A DNA stretch of 64,000 nucleotides from Streptomyces sp. NBC_01294 (GCF_035917235.1 NZ_CP108423.1:6725501-6789500); one strand, 5' to 3'. Numbered from the stretch's first letter, positions 33,333 to 42,571 are shown. Numbers and translations: made by a program. Notes: generated by a model from the sequence alone, not told the origin.

Positions 33333-34181
33333 ATGCTGCGCATCGCCGTCCCCAACAAGGGTTCACTCTCCGGACCGGCGTCGGCGATGCTCCATGAGGC
33401 CGGCTACCGGATGCGCAAGGAGTCCAAGGAACTCGTGGTCGTCGACCCCGAGAACGAGGTGGAGTTCTTCTACCTCCGCCCCAAGGACATCGCGATCTAC
33501 GTCTCCTCCGGGAAGCTCGACATCGGTATCACCGGCCGCGACCTGCTGCTCGACTCCGGCGCCAGCGCCGAGGAGATCCTGCCGCTGAACTTCGGCCGGT
33601 CCACCTTCCGCTACGCCACCACCCCCGGCACGGCGAAGGGCCCCGAGGACTTCCACGGGATGACGATCGCGACCTCGTACGAGGGAATCGTCGCCAAGCA
33701 CCTCGCCGAGAAGGGGATCGACGCCGCCGTCGTGCACCTGGACGGCGCGGTCGAGACCGCCATCCAGCTCGGCGTCGCCCAGATCATCGCGGACGTCGTC
33801 GAGACCGGCACCAGCCTGCGCAACGCGGGCCTGGAGGTCATCGGCGAGCCGATCCTCACCTCCGAGGCCGTCGTGATCCGCGGCAACGGGGCCGACGGCG
33901 AGGACCCGCAGGTCCAGCAGTTCCTGCGGCGCCTGCAGGGCGTCCTGGTGGCCCGCAGCTACGTGATGATGGACTACGACTGCCGCGCCGAGCACCTGGA
34001 GCGCGCGGTCGCCCTCACCCCGGGCCTGGAGTCGCCGACCGTCTCCCCGCTGCACAACGAGGGCTGGGTCGCGGTCCGCGCCATGGTCCCGGCCAAGGAA
34101 GCCCAGCGGATCATGGACGACCTGTACGAGCTCGGCGCCCGCGCGATCCTCACCACCTCGATCCACGCCTGCCGCCTCTAG
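33333..34181 (+). CDS. hisG: ATP phosphoribosyltransferase, long form
   Basis: This is a 282-residue first enzyme of histidine biosynthesis. It starts LRIAVPNKGSLSG, with RDLLLDSGASAEEILPL, and the phosphate-binding loop IADVVETGTSLRNAGLE. The extra C-terminal domain (about 210-282) is the ACT-like HisG_C domain that gives feedback inhibition by histidine in long-form enzymes. ATG at 33333 after AAAGGAAG. Confidence 0.95.
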   Translation: MLRIAVPNKGSLSGPASAMLHEAGYRMRKESKELVVVDPENEVEFFYLRPKDIAIYVSSGKLDIGITGRDLLLDSGASAEEILPLNFGRSTFRYATTPGTAKGPEDFHGMTIATSYEGIVAKHLAEKGIDAAVVHLDGAVETAIQLGVAQIIADVVETGTSLRNAGLEVIGEPILTSEAVVIRGNGADGEDPQVQQFLRRLQGVLVARSYVMMDYDCRAEHLERAVALTPGLESPTVSPLHNEGWVAVRAMVPAKEAQRIMDDLYELGARAILTTSIHACRL

Positions 34182-34191
34182 ACGGTGTCCC

Positions 34192-34212
34192 GGCGTGCCG
34201 CACCGGCACGCC
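34192..34212 (+). terminator. Hairpin after hisG
   Basis: GGCGTGCC (34192-34199), loop GCACC, GGCACGCC (34205-34212), 10 bases past the hisG stop. Confidence 0.6.
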
Positions 34213-34252
34213 ACCACCCGATCCGCACGCCACCTCCAGAAGGCAACGCACC

Positions 34253-34720
34253 ATGGCCGAGTCCGCCGCCCAGCCCCCCGTACCGCCCGCCCTGCCGGTC
34301 ACCTTCCGGCCGACCCGCACCCGGGCCGTCCTGCTGGGCGTCGGCCTCGCCATGTTCGCCACCATCACGTTCATCGCCGTGACGCTGGAACGCCTGCAGC
34401 CCGGCGAGCGGATCAGCTTCATCTTCGTCGCCGTCCTGCTGAGCTCCGTCCTCGTCCTGCTCAGCCGCCCCAAGGTGGTCGCGGACGAGGCCGGCGTCAC
34501 CGTCGTCAACCTGACCAACACCCGCCGTCTGGCCTGGGCGGAGATCCTGCGGGTCAACCTCCGCCCCGGCGACCCGTGGGTGTTCCTGGACCTCAGCGAC
34601 GGCACCAGCCTGCCCGCACTCGGCATCCAGCCGGGCGTCGCCAAGCAGCAGGCGATCGGCGACGCCCGCGCCCTGCGCGCCCTCGCCGAGAGCCGCGGAA
34701 CCGGCACAAACGACCACTGA
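34253..34720 (+). CDS. Membrane-anchored PH-domain protein
   Basis: This is a 155-residue protein. Two hydrophobic helices (about 25-45 and 53-72) precede a small bacterial PH domain (about 73-135) with LAWAEILRVNLRPGDPWVFLDLSDGTSL. Such proteins are common in actinobacteria beside hisG; the role is unknown. ATG at 34253 preceded by AGAAGG. About 70 bases after hisG with a weak hairpin between. Confidence 0.8.
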   Translation: MAESAAQPPVPPALPVTFRPTRTRAVLLGVGLAMFATITFIAVTLERLQPGERISFIFVAVLLSSVLVLLSRPKVVADEAGVTVVNLTNTRRLAWAEILRVNLRPGDPWVFLDLSDGTSLPALGIQPGVAKQQAIGDARALRALAESRGTGTNDH

Positions 34721-34776
34721 GCCGTCCGATCCTCGTCGCTGCGTACCGTTGCGGCCGGGATCTCAATGACTACCCT

Positions 34777-34860
34777 GGTGGCGGGGCGCAGCAGTGCGCC
34801 CTCCCACCGGCCTTGGGACCCCGTGGTCCGTGGGCACCTGCAACTTGAGGAGTGACTCCC
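34777..34860 (+). promoter_or_regulatory. Structured leader before the CBS-domain pair
   Basis: Consecutive stems occur. First GGTGG/GGGCGCA (34777-34790) with TGCGCCC/CCACC (34795-34808) around GCAG with a 2x2 internal loop, then GGACC-CCGT-GGTCC (34816-34829), then a weak GGAG-TGA-CTCC (34849-34859). The first could simply terminate the PH-domain gene; together they could be a cis-acting leader for the transporter-like genes. No known riboswitch was matched. Confidence 0.4.
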
Positions 34861-34920
34861 TCCAGCAATGGACGGATCGTCCGGTAATACCCGCGCCGCC
34901 CTCCCCACGGAGGCGGCGGC

Positions 34921-36360
34921 ATGACCATCCCGCTACTCCTGCTCGGGGCGGCTTTCGCCCTGATCCTCGCCAACGGTTTCTTCGTGGCCGCCGAGTTCGG
35001 CCTCGTCACCGTGGAGCGTCCCGACGCCGAGCGCGCCGCAGCCGAAGGCGACCGCCGTGCCCGTACGGTCGTCAAGGCCCTGCGGGAGCTGTCCTTCCAG
35101 CTCTCCGGCACCCAGCTCGGCATCACCATCACCTCCCTCGTGGTCGGCATGCTCGCCGAGCCCGCCCTCGCCGCACTGCTGGCCGGGCCGCTCACCGCGA
35201 CAGGCCTCCCCGAGGGAGCCGTCACCGGCGCCGCCGTCGTCATCGGCATGCTGCTCGCCTCCGCCGTCCAGATGGTCGTCGGCGAGCTCGTCCCGAAGAA
35301 CTGGGCGGTCTCCCGGCCCCTCCAGGTGGCCCGCTTCGTCGCCGGCCCCCAGTACGCCTTCTCCCGCGTCCTGCGGCCGGTCATCGCCGGCCTCAACGCC
35401 GTGGCCAACCGCCTCGTGCGGGCGCTCGGCGTGGAGCCGACCGAGGAGATGGCCTCCGCCCGCACCCCCGGGGAACTGGTCTCCCTGGTCCGCCATTCGG
35501 CCCAGGCCGGCGCCCTCGAACAGGACACCGCCGACCTCTTCGTACGGACCCTCTCGCTGGGCGAGCTCACGGCCCAGCACGTGATGACCCCCCGGGTGAG
35601 GGTCAGCGCCCTCCAGCACACGGCCACCGCGGCCGACGTGCTGAACCTGACCCGCGCCACGGGCCTGTCCCGGTTCCCGGTCTACCGCGACCGCATCGAC
35701 GAGGTCACCGGCGTGGTCCACCTCAAGGACGCCCTCGCCGTGCCCGAGTCCGAACGCGACCGCACCACCGTGAGCCGGATCTGCGTCCCCCCGCTGCTGG
35801 TGCCCGGCTCCCTGCCGGTGCAGCCGCTGCTGGAGCGACTGCGCAGCGAACAGCCGATGGCCGTCGTCGTCGACGAGTACGGCGGCACCGCCGGCGTGGT
35901 CACGCTGGAGGACATCGTGGAGGAACTCGTCGGAGAGGTCCGCGACGAGCACGACCTCGCCGAGGACGAGACCCCCGAACTGGCCGCCGTACCGGCCGAG
36001 GACGGCCGCCCCTCCTGGGAGGCCGACGGCAGCTGCCGGGTGCAGACCCTGCGCCGGATAGGCCTGGAGGTGCCCGAAGGCCCCTACGAGACCGTCGCCG
36101 GCCTCGTCGCCGACCTGCTGGGCCGGATCCCCGCACCTGGGGACCGCGCCGACCTCCCCGGCTGGAAGCTGTCCGTCCGCCGCGTCGGCCGCAACCGCGC
36201 GGAGCGTGTGCGCCTGGTCCGGATGACCGCGCTGCCCGCGGTGCCCGCGGCCGGCCCCTACCGGCCCGCCCCGCAGGCCGACGGCGTCGGCGTGCTCGGC
36301 CCCGGCCGCCACGGCGACCCCGCCCCGCAGCACGCCGAGCTGGAAGGCGCCGCCCGATGA
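34921..36360 (+). CDS. CNNM/CorC-type membrane protein with CBS pair
   Basis: This is a 479-residue protein. A DUF21 transmembrane domain (about 1-195) has ANGFFVAAEFGLVTVER, GTQLGITITSLVVG and VGELVPKNWAVS. Two CBS domains (about 215-340) follow, including HVMTPRVRVSALQ and VVDEYGGTAGVVTLEDIVEELVGEVRDE, and then a CorC_HlyC domain (about 350-440). Members are proposed Na/Mg exchangers or Mg/Co efflux proteins; old hemolysin annotations are misleading. Its stop overlaps the next, paralogous gene as ATGA. Confidence 0.9.
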   Translation: MTIPLLLLGAAFALILANGFFVAAEFGLVTVERPDAERAAAEGDRRARTVVKALRELSFQLSGTQLGITITSLVVGMLAEPALAALLAGPLTATGLPEGAVTGAAVVIGMLLASAVQMVVGELVPKNWAVSRPLQVARFVAGPQYAFSRVLRPVIAGLNAVANRLVRALGVEPTEEMASARTPGELVSLVRHSAQAGALEQDTADLFVRTLSLGELTAQHVMTPRVRVSALQHTATAADVLNLTRATGLSRFPVYRDRIDEVTGVVHLKDALAVPESERDRTTVSRICVPPLLVPGSLPVQPLLERLRSEQPMAVVVDEYGGTAGVVTLEDIVEELVGEVRDEHDLAEDETPELAAVPAEDGRPSWEADGSCRVQTLRRIGLEVPEGPYETVAGLVADLLGRIPAPGDRADLPGWKLSVRRVGRNRAERVRLVRMTALPAVPAAGPYRPAPQADGVGVLGPGRHGDPAPQHAELEGAAR

Positions 36361-37400
36361 ACGCGCTCCAGCTCCTCTTCGCCCTGCTCCTGGTCCTCGC
36401 CAACGGCTTCTTCGTCGGCGCCGAGTTCGCACTCGTCTCCGTACGGCGCAGCCAGATCGAGCCCCTCGCGGCGAGCTCCAAGCGGGCCCGACAGGTGCTC
36501 CACGGCCTGGAGAACCTGCCCCGCATGATGGCCGCCGCGCAGTTCGGCATCACCATCTGCTCCCTCACCCTCGGCGCGGTCGCCGAACCCACCGTGGCCC
36601 GGCTGCTGGAGCCCGTCTTCCATGCCGTCCACGTACCGCAGGGCCTGATCCACCCCCTCGGCTACGCCGTCGCGCTCGCCGCCGTGATCTTCCTGCACCT
36701 GGTCATCGGCGAGATGCTCCCCAAGAACCTCGCGATGGCCGCCCCCGAGAAGACCGCCCTGTGGTTCAGCCCCGGCCTGGTCGCCTTCGCCCGCGTCTGC
36801 GGACCGGTCACCACCGCGCTCGGTGCCTGCGCCAAGCTCGTCCTGAAGCTCTTCAAGGTCGAACCCAAGGACGAGGTCGAGGCCGTCTACACCTCCGCCC
36901 AGCTGGGCCGGCTCCTCAAGGACTCCCGGCAGGCCGGGCTCCTGGAGCCGGTCGAGCAGGAGCGGCTGGAGGACGCCCTGGAACTGGGCAGCCGCCCCGT
37001 CACCGACGTCCTCCTCGACCGGGACCGCCTGGTCACGGTCGGCCCCGCCGTCACCCCGCGCCAGATCGAGCAGCTGACGGTGCGCACCGGATACTCCCGG
37101 TTCCCCGTCCGTGCCGACAGCGGCGCCTTCATGGGCTACCTGCACGTCAAGGACGTACTGGACCTGGAGGACCGGGAGCGGGCCGTTCCCCAGCGGGTCT
37201 GGCGCCGGATGACCACGCTGTGCGCGACCGTCCCCCTGGACGACGCGCTCGGCGTCATGCGCCGCGACGCCACCCACCTGGCCCAGGTCGCGGACCAGAG
37301 CGGCCGGGTCCTCGGCCTGGTCACCCTGGAGGATGTCCTGGAAATGCTGGTCGGCGAAGTCCGCGACCCGTCTCACCGGGCCTACGTCCGGGGCGCGTAG
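36357..37400 (+). CDS. Second CNNM-type protein, without CorC domain
   Basis: This is a 347-residue paralogue of the preceding gene: a DUF21 domain (about 1-190; ANGFFVGAEFALVSVRR, AAQFGITICSLTLG, IGEMLPKNLAMA) and a CBS pair (about 215-340) ending GLVTLEDVLEMLVGEVRDP. The C-terminal CorC_HlyC domain of its neighbour is missing. The tandem, overlapping pair suggests a heteromeric transporter, with the first subunit supplying the CorC domain. Start set by the ATGA overlap. Confidence 0.9.
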   Translation: MNALQLLFALLLVLANGFFVGAEFALVSVRRSQIEPLAASSKRARQVLHGLENLPRMMAAAQFGITICSLTLGAVAEPTVARLLEPVFHAVHVPQGLIHPLGYAVALAAVIFLHLVIGEMLPKNLAMAAPEKTALWFSPGLVAFARVCGPVTTALGACAKLVLKLFKVEPKDEVEAVYTSAQLGRLLKDSRQAGLLEPVEQERLEDALELGSRPVTDVLLDRDRLVTVGPAVTPRQIEQLTVRTGYSRFPVRADSGAFMGYLHVKDVLDLEDRERAVPQRVWRRMTTLCATVPLDDALGVMRRDATHLAQVADQSGRVLGLVTLEDVLEMLVGEVRDPSHRAYVRGA

Positions 37401-37405
37401 CCGCT

Positions 37406-37438
37406 GCCGGGCGGGCTGGATGTTCCAGCCCGCCCGGC
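37406..37438 (+). terminator. Perfect 15-bp terminator with dispersed repeat
   Basis: GCCGGGCGGGCTGGA (37406-37420), loop TGT, TCCAGCCCGCCCGGC (37424-37438). The right foot runs into CCGGCGTTTGAGG (37434-37446), the same dispersed element seen at 138, 167 and 3303. Confidence 0.85.
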
Positions 37439-37554
37439 GTTTGAGGGCACGGGCGCGCAGCGCACGTACGGGTCCGGGGCGGATTTCCGGGAAACGGAGA
37501 AAGGGCGGGGCGGGGAGACGGCTCCGCGCAGCGGCACCCCGCACACCGCCGGGG

Positions 37555-39471
37555 TCACAAGGGCGGCTCCGGCCGTTCCTGCGGCCCCCGCCCCGACAGC
37601 ACCTCCCCGTACGCCTGCATCAGATCCGGCAGCCGCAGCGTCGACAGATCGTCCCGCGACGGCTCCCCCGCGAAACCCGCCAGCCGCAGATCCCGGTACG
37701 CGCAGCTCTTCTCGTACAGCGTGCGCAGGAACCGCCCGTTCCCGAGCTCGTCGATCCAGCCCTGCTCCACCACGTGCCCGCTGATGCTGCGCAGCTCCTC
37801 CAGCGCCTCCTCGTCCCAGCGATCCCCGTTCGAGTCCGCCAGCACCCCGCCGATCGCGGTCAGCTCCAGCGGCCGGTAGCTGGGGAAGTCCACCCGGGTG
37901 GTGAACCGCGAGGACAGCCCCGGATTGGCGGCCAGCAGCCGGTCCATCCCGGCCGGGTAGCCCGCCAGGATCACCACCAGGTGGTCCCGGTTGTCCTCGG
38001 CCCGCTTCAGCAGCACCTGCAGCGCCTCGTCGCCGTACGCGTCGCCCTTGCTGTAGCCCGAGTTCGACAGCGAGTACGCCTCGTCCACGAACAGCACCCC
38101 GCCGATCGCCGAATCGATCAGCTCGTTCGCCTTCACCGCGGTCTGCCCGAGGAACTCGCCCACGAGGTCCGCCCGCTGGGCCTCCACCAGATGGTCGCCG
38201 CCCAGCAGCCCCAGCGCGTAGAAGACCCGCCCCAGGATCCGCGCCACCGTCGTCTTGCCCGTGCCCGACGGCCCAGAGAAGACGAAGTGGCGTTTCGGCG
38301 GCTGCACCGGCAGCCCCTGCCCTGCCCTCAGCCGCGCCATGTGGAGCTGCGCGGAGAGCGCCTTCACCTGCCGCTTGACCGGCTCCAGTCCCACCATCCG
38401 CTCCAGCTCCGCCAGCGCCTCGGCGAGGGCCGCCGGATCGGCCGGCCCGGCCGGCAGGCCCTCGGGCGCGCCCTGCGGCGGGACGGACACCTTGCGCCGT
38501 GCGCCCTCCGCCCGTCCCGCCGGGGGAGTGGGCGGCGCCAGCGGGTCCGGCTCCACCTGGCCGTCCGCGGCGATGTCCTGGACGGGCCCGCCGCCCAGCG
38601 CGACCGCCGCGAAGTCCCCGCCGGCCGGGGACGGGCCGTGTCCGCCGTAGCCCCCGTACCCGGCGTACCCCGCCAGGCCCGCCAGATCGGCCATGCCGTC
38701 GGTGTCGTCGCCGTCCTCGATGGCCGTGAGCCGGGCCGCGGTGTCCATGAACGAGGCGTCCACCCGGTGCACCGCCCGGTACAGCGGCAGCGCCGCCGCG
38801 CTGCGCCCGGTGCCCTCGTGCGCCCGCGCCAGCCAGTACCGCAGCTCCTTGCGCTGGGGCTGCTCGCTGCGGCAGCGCATCAGCGCCGCCGCCAGCATCG
38901 GCTCCGCCTGCCCGTACATCTCCAGCCGGACCCGCGCCATCCCGCCGAACAGCCCGGCCTCGATCCCCAGCAGCGGATCGTTCACCAGCGGCTCGGTGTG
39001 CCGCACCAGCTGCTCCCAGTCCTTGACCAGGTAGGCCCGGCAGGCGTGCAGGAACCGCACCTGCGCGTCGGTGTCCACCGGCGGCAGCGCCGCGAGGGCC
39101 TGGTCCAGCTCGGGCACGTGGCGGCCGTCCAGCCAGTGCGAGGCGTGGGCGAGCAGCAGGTCCCGCCGGCTCTCCAGCACCGGCTGCACCCACCAGCCCA
39201 GCCAGTACCAGGAGTTCAGCATCCTGCGGTGCCGGGCCCGCTGTTCGCCGAACCGGTCCCGGTGCGCGTACATGCGCAATAACGCGGTGCCGGTGTCGAC
39301 CCGCAGCGCGTGCAGGCCGAGCCATGCGTCCGCCATCGAGGGGTCGAGTCGTACGGCCGCCCGGAACTCCTCCTCGGCCTGCGGGTAGGCGCCCATGGTG
39401 CAGGCGTCGACTCCGCGCAGCCAGGCGAGTTCGGCCGGGGCTTGCCTGCTGCCCGGCGTGCCGAAATCCAT
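37555..39471 (-). CDS. CbxX/CfxQ-type AAA+ ATPase with TPR-like N-terminus
   Basis: This is a 638-residue protein. The N-terminal half (about 1-260) is helical, with TPR-like repeats. A Gly/Tyr- and Pro-rich linker (about 265-345) follows, then an AAA+ module. Walker A is FSGPSGTGKTTVARI, Walker B GGVLFVDEAYSL, with sensor VVILAGYPAGMDRLL and the arginine-finger region GLSSRFTTRVDFPSY. The layout matches EccA-type ATPases of type VII secretion and CbxX relatives, but no ESX genes are nearby, so the role is open. The ATG at 39471 is preferred to a GTG 12 bases upstream because GGGGGAC precedes it. Confidence 0.88.
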   Translation of the reverse strand: MDFGTPGSRQAPAELAWLRGVDACTMGAYPQAEEEFRAAVRLDPSMADAWLGLHALRVDTGTALLRMYAHRDRFGEQRARHRRMLNSWYWLGWWVQPVLESRRDLLLAHASHWLDGRHVPELDQALAALPPVDTDAQVRFLHACRAYLVKDWEQLVRHTEPLVNDPLLGIEAGLFGGMARVRLEMYGQAEPMLAAALMRCRSEQPQRKELRYWLARAHEGTGRSAAALPLYRAVHRVDASFMDTAARLTAIEDGDDTDGMADLAGLAGYAGYGGYGGHGPSPAGGDFAAVALGGGPVQDIAADGQVEPDPLAPPTPPAGRAEGARRKVSVPPQGAPEGLPAGPADPAALAEALAELERMVGLEPVKRQVKALSAQLHMARLRAGQGLPVQPPKRHFVFSGPSGTGKTTVARILGRVFYALGLLGGDHLVEAQRADLVGEFLGQTAVKANELIDSAIGGVLFVDEAYSLSNSGYSKGDAYGDEALQVLLKRAEDNRDHLVVILAGYPAGMDRLLAANPGLSSRFTTRVDFPSYRPLELTAIGGVLADSNGDRWDEEALEELRSISGHVVEQGWIDELGNGRFLRTLYEKSCAYRDLRLAGFAGEPSRDDLSTLRLPDLMQAYGEVLSGRGPQERPEPPL

Positions 39472-39860
39472 CACGTCCCCCACAAGCCTGCCCCCGTGGT
39501 ACGCGGCAACCCCCGCTTCGAGCGCGCGAGTTGACCGGTGCCCCCGGCTGGCGCTGCTGAAATCAGGGCTGCATCGTACCTGCGGTTTCGCACCTTACGT
39601 AGGGCGCGACAGCCTCCGTTTGGGCGTGCGCCCCAGGCGCCTCCGGTGACTCAGGGTGAAGGATCGGGGCGCGATCGCCTCACGTGACACCCTCGGGGAG
39701 GGGGTTCGCGGGCAGAACGAAGCCCCCGATCACGGGGGAACAATCGGGGGCTTCGTGTCCGCGGCAGCCGCAAAGGCCGCGCATTCAGAACGTAAGGCCG
39801 GTGCGGGCCCCAGGTCAAGCAGGTCGGTCGAGGCCCGGTGGAGCGGAAATCCGGGGCCGC
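39472..39860. other. Intergenic region with a strong terminator
   Basis: Apart from the hairpin at 39718-39755, it contains a small hairpin-like CGTAC-TGCG-GTTT-CGCA-TTACG sequence near 39578-39601. No gene is supported. Confidence 0.5.
39718..39755. terminator. 13-bp terminator hairpin
   Basis: CGAAGCCCCCGAT (39718-39730) pairs perfectly with ATCGGGGGCTTCG (39743-39755) around a 12-base loop. It is 106 bases beyond the uridine kinase stop (minus). The perfect symmetry could serve either strand. Confidence 0.8.
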
Positions 39861-40496
39861 TCAGGCCCGGGGGAGTTCGTCACCCTCGGTGACGGAAGCG
39901 GAGGTTCCCGCCGTCGCTCCTGTCCCGGAAGTCCACTCGTATCCCGTACCGCTCTGGCGTACCAGGGTGTCGGCGAAGGGGCGCGAAGGGTCACCGAGGA
40001 AGTGCGCGTGCTCCGCGCGCTCCCATCCGTCCCAGAAGTCGGAAAGTTCATGCCCGTCCCGGTTTCGCCCCCGCAGCCAGGACTGCGCACGCGGCGTCTC
40101 CATCCACAGGAGCCGCGCCAGATGCGGGCGCAGCGCCCGCCGCCCGGCGCCGACCCCCTCGACCAGGAGCACCGGCGCGGGCTCCAGCAGCCGATCGGGC
40201 CCGAAGCGGCGCTCCACCCAGTCGTACGGGGCCCAGTGGGCGGGCCGTCCGGCGGCGAGCGGCTCCAGCACCTGCGCGCGCAGCCGCTCCTCCCAGCCGA
40301 AGAGCTCCTCGTGGGTGGCCACGTCGTCCAGGTGCAGCACGGGCGCACCGCCCAGCGCCCGGGCGATCCGGCCCGCGAAGGTGCTCTTCCCCGATCCGGC
40401 GTGCCCGTCGATGGCGATCAGGCGCACTGGGCCGAGGGAGAGCGGCAGCGCGGCGAGCTCCCGTGCGAGTGACTCAAGTGACTGGTGTGGCTCCAC
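39861..40496 (-). CDS. Uridine-kinase-like P-loop protein
   Basis: This is a 211-residue nucleotide-binding protein. The P-loop is LIAIDGHAGSGKSTFAGRIA, followed by VLHLDDVATHEELF, and PVLLVEGVGAG resembles the Walker B and lid region of uridine kinases and phosphoribulokinases. The acceptor is not certain. The GTG at 40496 gives the family-typical length; longer frames upstream overlap the divergent peptidase gene's promoter. Confidence 0.8.
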   Translation of the reverse strand: MEPHQSLESLARELAALPLSLGPVRLIAIDGHAGSGKSTFAGRIARALGGAPVLHLDDVATHEELFGWEERLRAQVLEPLAAGRPAHWAPYDWVERRFGPDRLLEPAPVLLVEGVGAGRRALRPHLARLLWMETPRAQSWLRGRNRDGHELSDFWDGWERAEHAHFLGDPSRPFADTLVRQSGTGYEWTSGTGATAGTSASVTEGDELPRA

Positions 40497-40605
40497 CCGA
40501 CCAGCGTAGACAAGCCCGACACGACCCGTGGCTTCGGTCCGCGACGGCCGGGAACTGGAAGGGTGAAGCCACCGAAGCGCCGACCCACCCCGGGGGAACC
40601 TCGCG

Positions 40606-41973
40606 ATGACCGCACCCACGCCACGCAGGGCCGTACTCGTCGCCGCACTCGCGGTCGCCACCGCGGCCACCGCCGCCACCTTCTCCGGCGGCAGCGCCTC
40701 CGCTTCCGCCGCGCCCACCCCGCGGGCGCAGGGCCGTACCGTCGACAACCGCTTCTGGTTCTCGTACGACCACTGGCGGGCCGGCACTCACCGCGGCACC
40801 ACCGCCGTCCCCGGCGCCCGCCCCGGCCTGGAGATCGGGACGGCCGCCGGCCGCACCGAGTACGCCGATCCGCACACCGGGAAGAAGAGCACCTGGGAGT
40901 ACGCGACCTGGACCTCCCCGGTGCACCGCTCCACCGTGCCCGCCACCGAGGCCATCGCCTCCTGGAACGCCCGTACCCCGGCCGGCACCTGGATCCAGAT
41001 CGAACTGCGCGGCACCTACACCGACGGCGCCGTCAGCCCCTGGTACGTGATGGGCCGGTGGGCCTCCCGCGACGGCGACATCCGCCGCACCTCCGTGGAC
41101 GGCCAGACCGACGGCAAGTCCACGGTCTGGACCGACGCCCTGGCCATCGACGCCCCCGCCGCGGCCGCCGGCCTGCGGATCACGGACTGGCAGCTGCGCC
41201 TGACCCTCCACCGCAGGCCGGGCGCCGACCGCGGCCCCACGGTGTGGCTGGCGGGCGCGATGGCCTCCGACGTCCCGGACCGCTTCACCGTCCCCGCCTC
41301 CGCCCCCTCTGGCACGGCCCACGAGCTGAAGGTCCCGCGCTACTCGCAGGAGGTCCACATCGGCCGGTACCCCGAGTACGACAACGGCGGCGAGGCCTGG
41401 TGCAGCCCCACCTCCTCCCAGATGGTCGTCGAGTTCTGGGGCCGCAAGGCCAGCGCCACAGCCCTGACCTGGGTGAAGCCGGGCTACTCCGACCCGCAGA
41501 TCTGCCACGCGGCCCGTTCCACCTACGACGCCGCCTACAAGGGCTGCGGCAACTGGCCGTTCAACGCCGCGTACGCCGCCACGTACCGGGAGCTCGCCGG
41601 CGTCGTCACCCGCCTCACGTCGCTGACCGACCTGGAGACCCTGGTCAGGGCCGGCATCCCGGTCATCACCTCCCAGTCCTTCCGCCGGGAGGAGCTCACG
41701 GGCGCGGGCTACGGCACCGCGGGCCACCTGATGACCGTGGTCGGCTTCACCGCCGCCGGGGACGTGATCGCCAACGACCCCCACGCGCCCGACAACCCCG
41801 CCGTCCGCCGCGTCTACAAGCGCGCCGAGTGGGAGACGATCTGGCTGCGCACCAAGCGCACGGCAACCGCCGGCAAGGTCACCTCGGGCAGCGGCGGCAT
41901 CTGCTACCTCTACGTCCCGGCGCTGCCGGGCGCGGCGCAGATCCGGGCCCTGCGGGCGGTCGGGGTGCTGTGA
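40606..41973 (+). CDS. Secreted C39-like cysteine peptidase
   Basis: This is a 455-residue exported protein. A Tat/Sec-like signal (1-36; RRAVLVAALAVATAATAATF) precedes a beta-sandwich N-terminal half (about 45-235). A peptidase_C39_2 domain follows, with the catalytic Cys in GGEAWCSPTSSQMV, the His in TAGHLMTVVGF, and a following Asn/Asp in IANDPHAP. No bacteriocin transporter is nearby, so it is probably an extracellular papain-fold hydrolase. Two further Cys pairs (CHAA, GCGN) may form disulfides. Confidence 0.88.
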   Translation: MTAPTPRRAVLVAALAVATAATAATFSGGSASASAAPTPRAQGRTVDNRFWFSYDHWRAGTHRGTTAVPGARPGLEIGTAAGRTEYADPHTGKKSTWEYATWTSPVHRSTVPATEAIASWNARTPAGTWIQIELRGTYTDGAVSPWYVMGRWASRDGDIRRTSVDGQTDGKSTVWTDALAIDAPAAAAGLRITDWQLRLTLHRRPGADRGPTVWLAGAMASDVPDRFTVPASAPSGTAHELKVPRYSQEVHIGRYPEYDNGGEAWCSPTSSQMVVEFWGRKASATALTWVKPGYSDPQICHAARSTYDAAYKGCGNWPFNAAYAATYRELAGVVTRLTSLTDLETLVRAGIPVITSQSFRREELTGAGYGTAGHLMTVVGFTAAGDVIANDPHAPDNPAVRRVYKRAEWETIWLRTKRTATAGKVTSGSGGICYLYVPALPGAAQIRALRAVGVL

Positions 41974-42069
41974 AGGAGCCGGAATCCCCGGTTGGCCAAG
42001 TGGCGCGGATAAGCGGAACATAATGGGGTAAATGGCACATAAAGGCTTCTCAGTAGGAGGCGGCCAGCC

Positions 42070-42501
42070 ATGACCACCCATCCGAGCATCGAGCACCACC
42101 CCGACCTCGCCGAGATGCGCACTCGGTTCGAGCGGGTGACCAGCACCCCCGCCGCGCAGGCCGTCGAGGCACTGGCCCTGATCACGGGTCTGTACCTGGC
42201 CGCCTCGCCGTGGATCGTGGGATTCAGCGTCCTGACCCCCCTGGCGATCAACAACCTGATCGCCGGTCTGGCCTTCTGCCTGTGCATGGGTGGTCTGGGT
42301 TCCGCCTACGAGCGCACCCACGCGATGGCGTGGACGGCGGTCGCCCTCGGAGCCTGGACGATCATCGCCCCGTGGGCCATCGCCGGTGAGATGGACGCGA
42401 CGCGCGCCGTCGTCAGCAATGTGATCACCGGAGCCGTCGCACTCTGCCTCGGCCTCGCGATGGCGGGCATGGCGGGCCGCAACCGCGAGTCCCGCGTCTG
42501 A
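42070..42501 (+). CDS. SPW-repeat membrane protein
   Basis: This is a 143-residue protein with four helices. Two copies of the short SPW-type motif are visible: LYLAASPWIVGF (about 37-48) and TIIAPWAIAGEM (about 97-108). The function of these actinobacterial membrane proteins is unknown. The ATG at 42070 follows AGGAGG. Confidence 0.88.
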   Translation: MTTHPSIEHHPDLAEMRTRFERVTSTPAAQAVEALALITGLYLAASPWIVGFSVLTPLAINNLIAGLAFCLCMGGLGSAYERTHAMAWTAVALGAWTIIAPWAIAGEMDATRAVVSNVITGAVALCLGLAMAGMAGRNRESRV

Positions 42502-42529
42502 CGCGGACGCCGCAAGGGGCCGGCCGACC

Positions 42530-42571
42530 GGGCCCCGGCCGCACCGGACACGTCCGGAGCGGCCGGGGCCC
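42530..42571 (+). terminator. Strong terminator after SPW gene
   Basis: GGGCCCCGGCCG (42530-42541) pairs with CGGCCGGGGCCC (42560-42571), a 12-bp stem whose loop contains CCGGAC-AC-GTCCGG, giving one near-continuous hairpin. Confidence 0.85.

Noticed and set aside
34777..34860. Known Mg (M-box) or Mn (yybP-ykoY) riboswitch
   Set aside because: None of the conserved words of either class is present.
34794..36356. Long in-frame extension upstream of the second CNNM-type protein
   Set aside because: It is the out-of-frame shadow of the first CNNM gene; the true start is the ATGA overlap at 36357.
37555..39471. Type VII secretion locus suggested by the EccA-like ATPase
   Set aside because: No WXG100 proteins, EccC, EccD or mycosin genes are nearby.
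39718..39755. tRNA or small RNA gene
   Set aside because: There is one long hairpin only, no cloverleaf or CCA-type end; it is best explained as a terminator.
40606..41973. Bacteriocin-processing C39 transporter peptidase
   Set aside because: There is no ABC transporter or membrane domain and no leader peptide gene; it is a secreted stand-alone protein.
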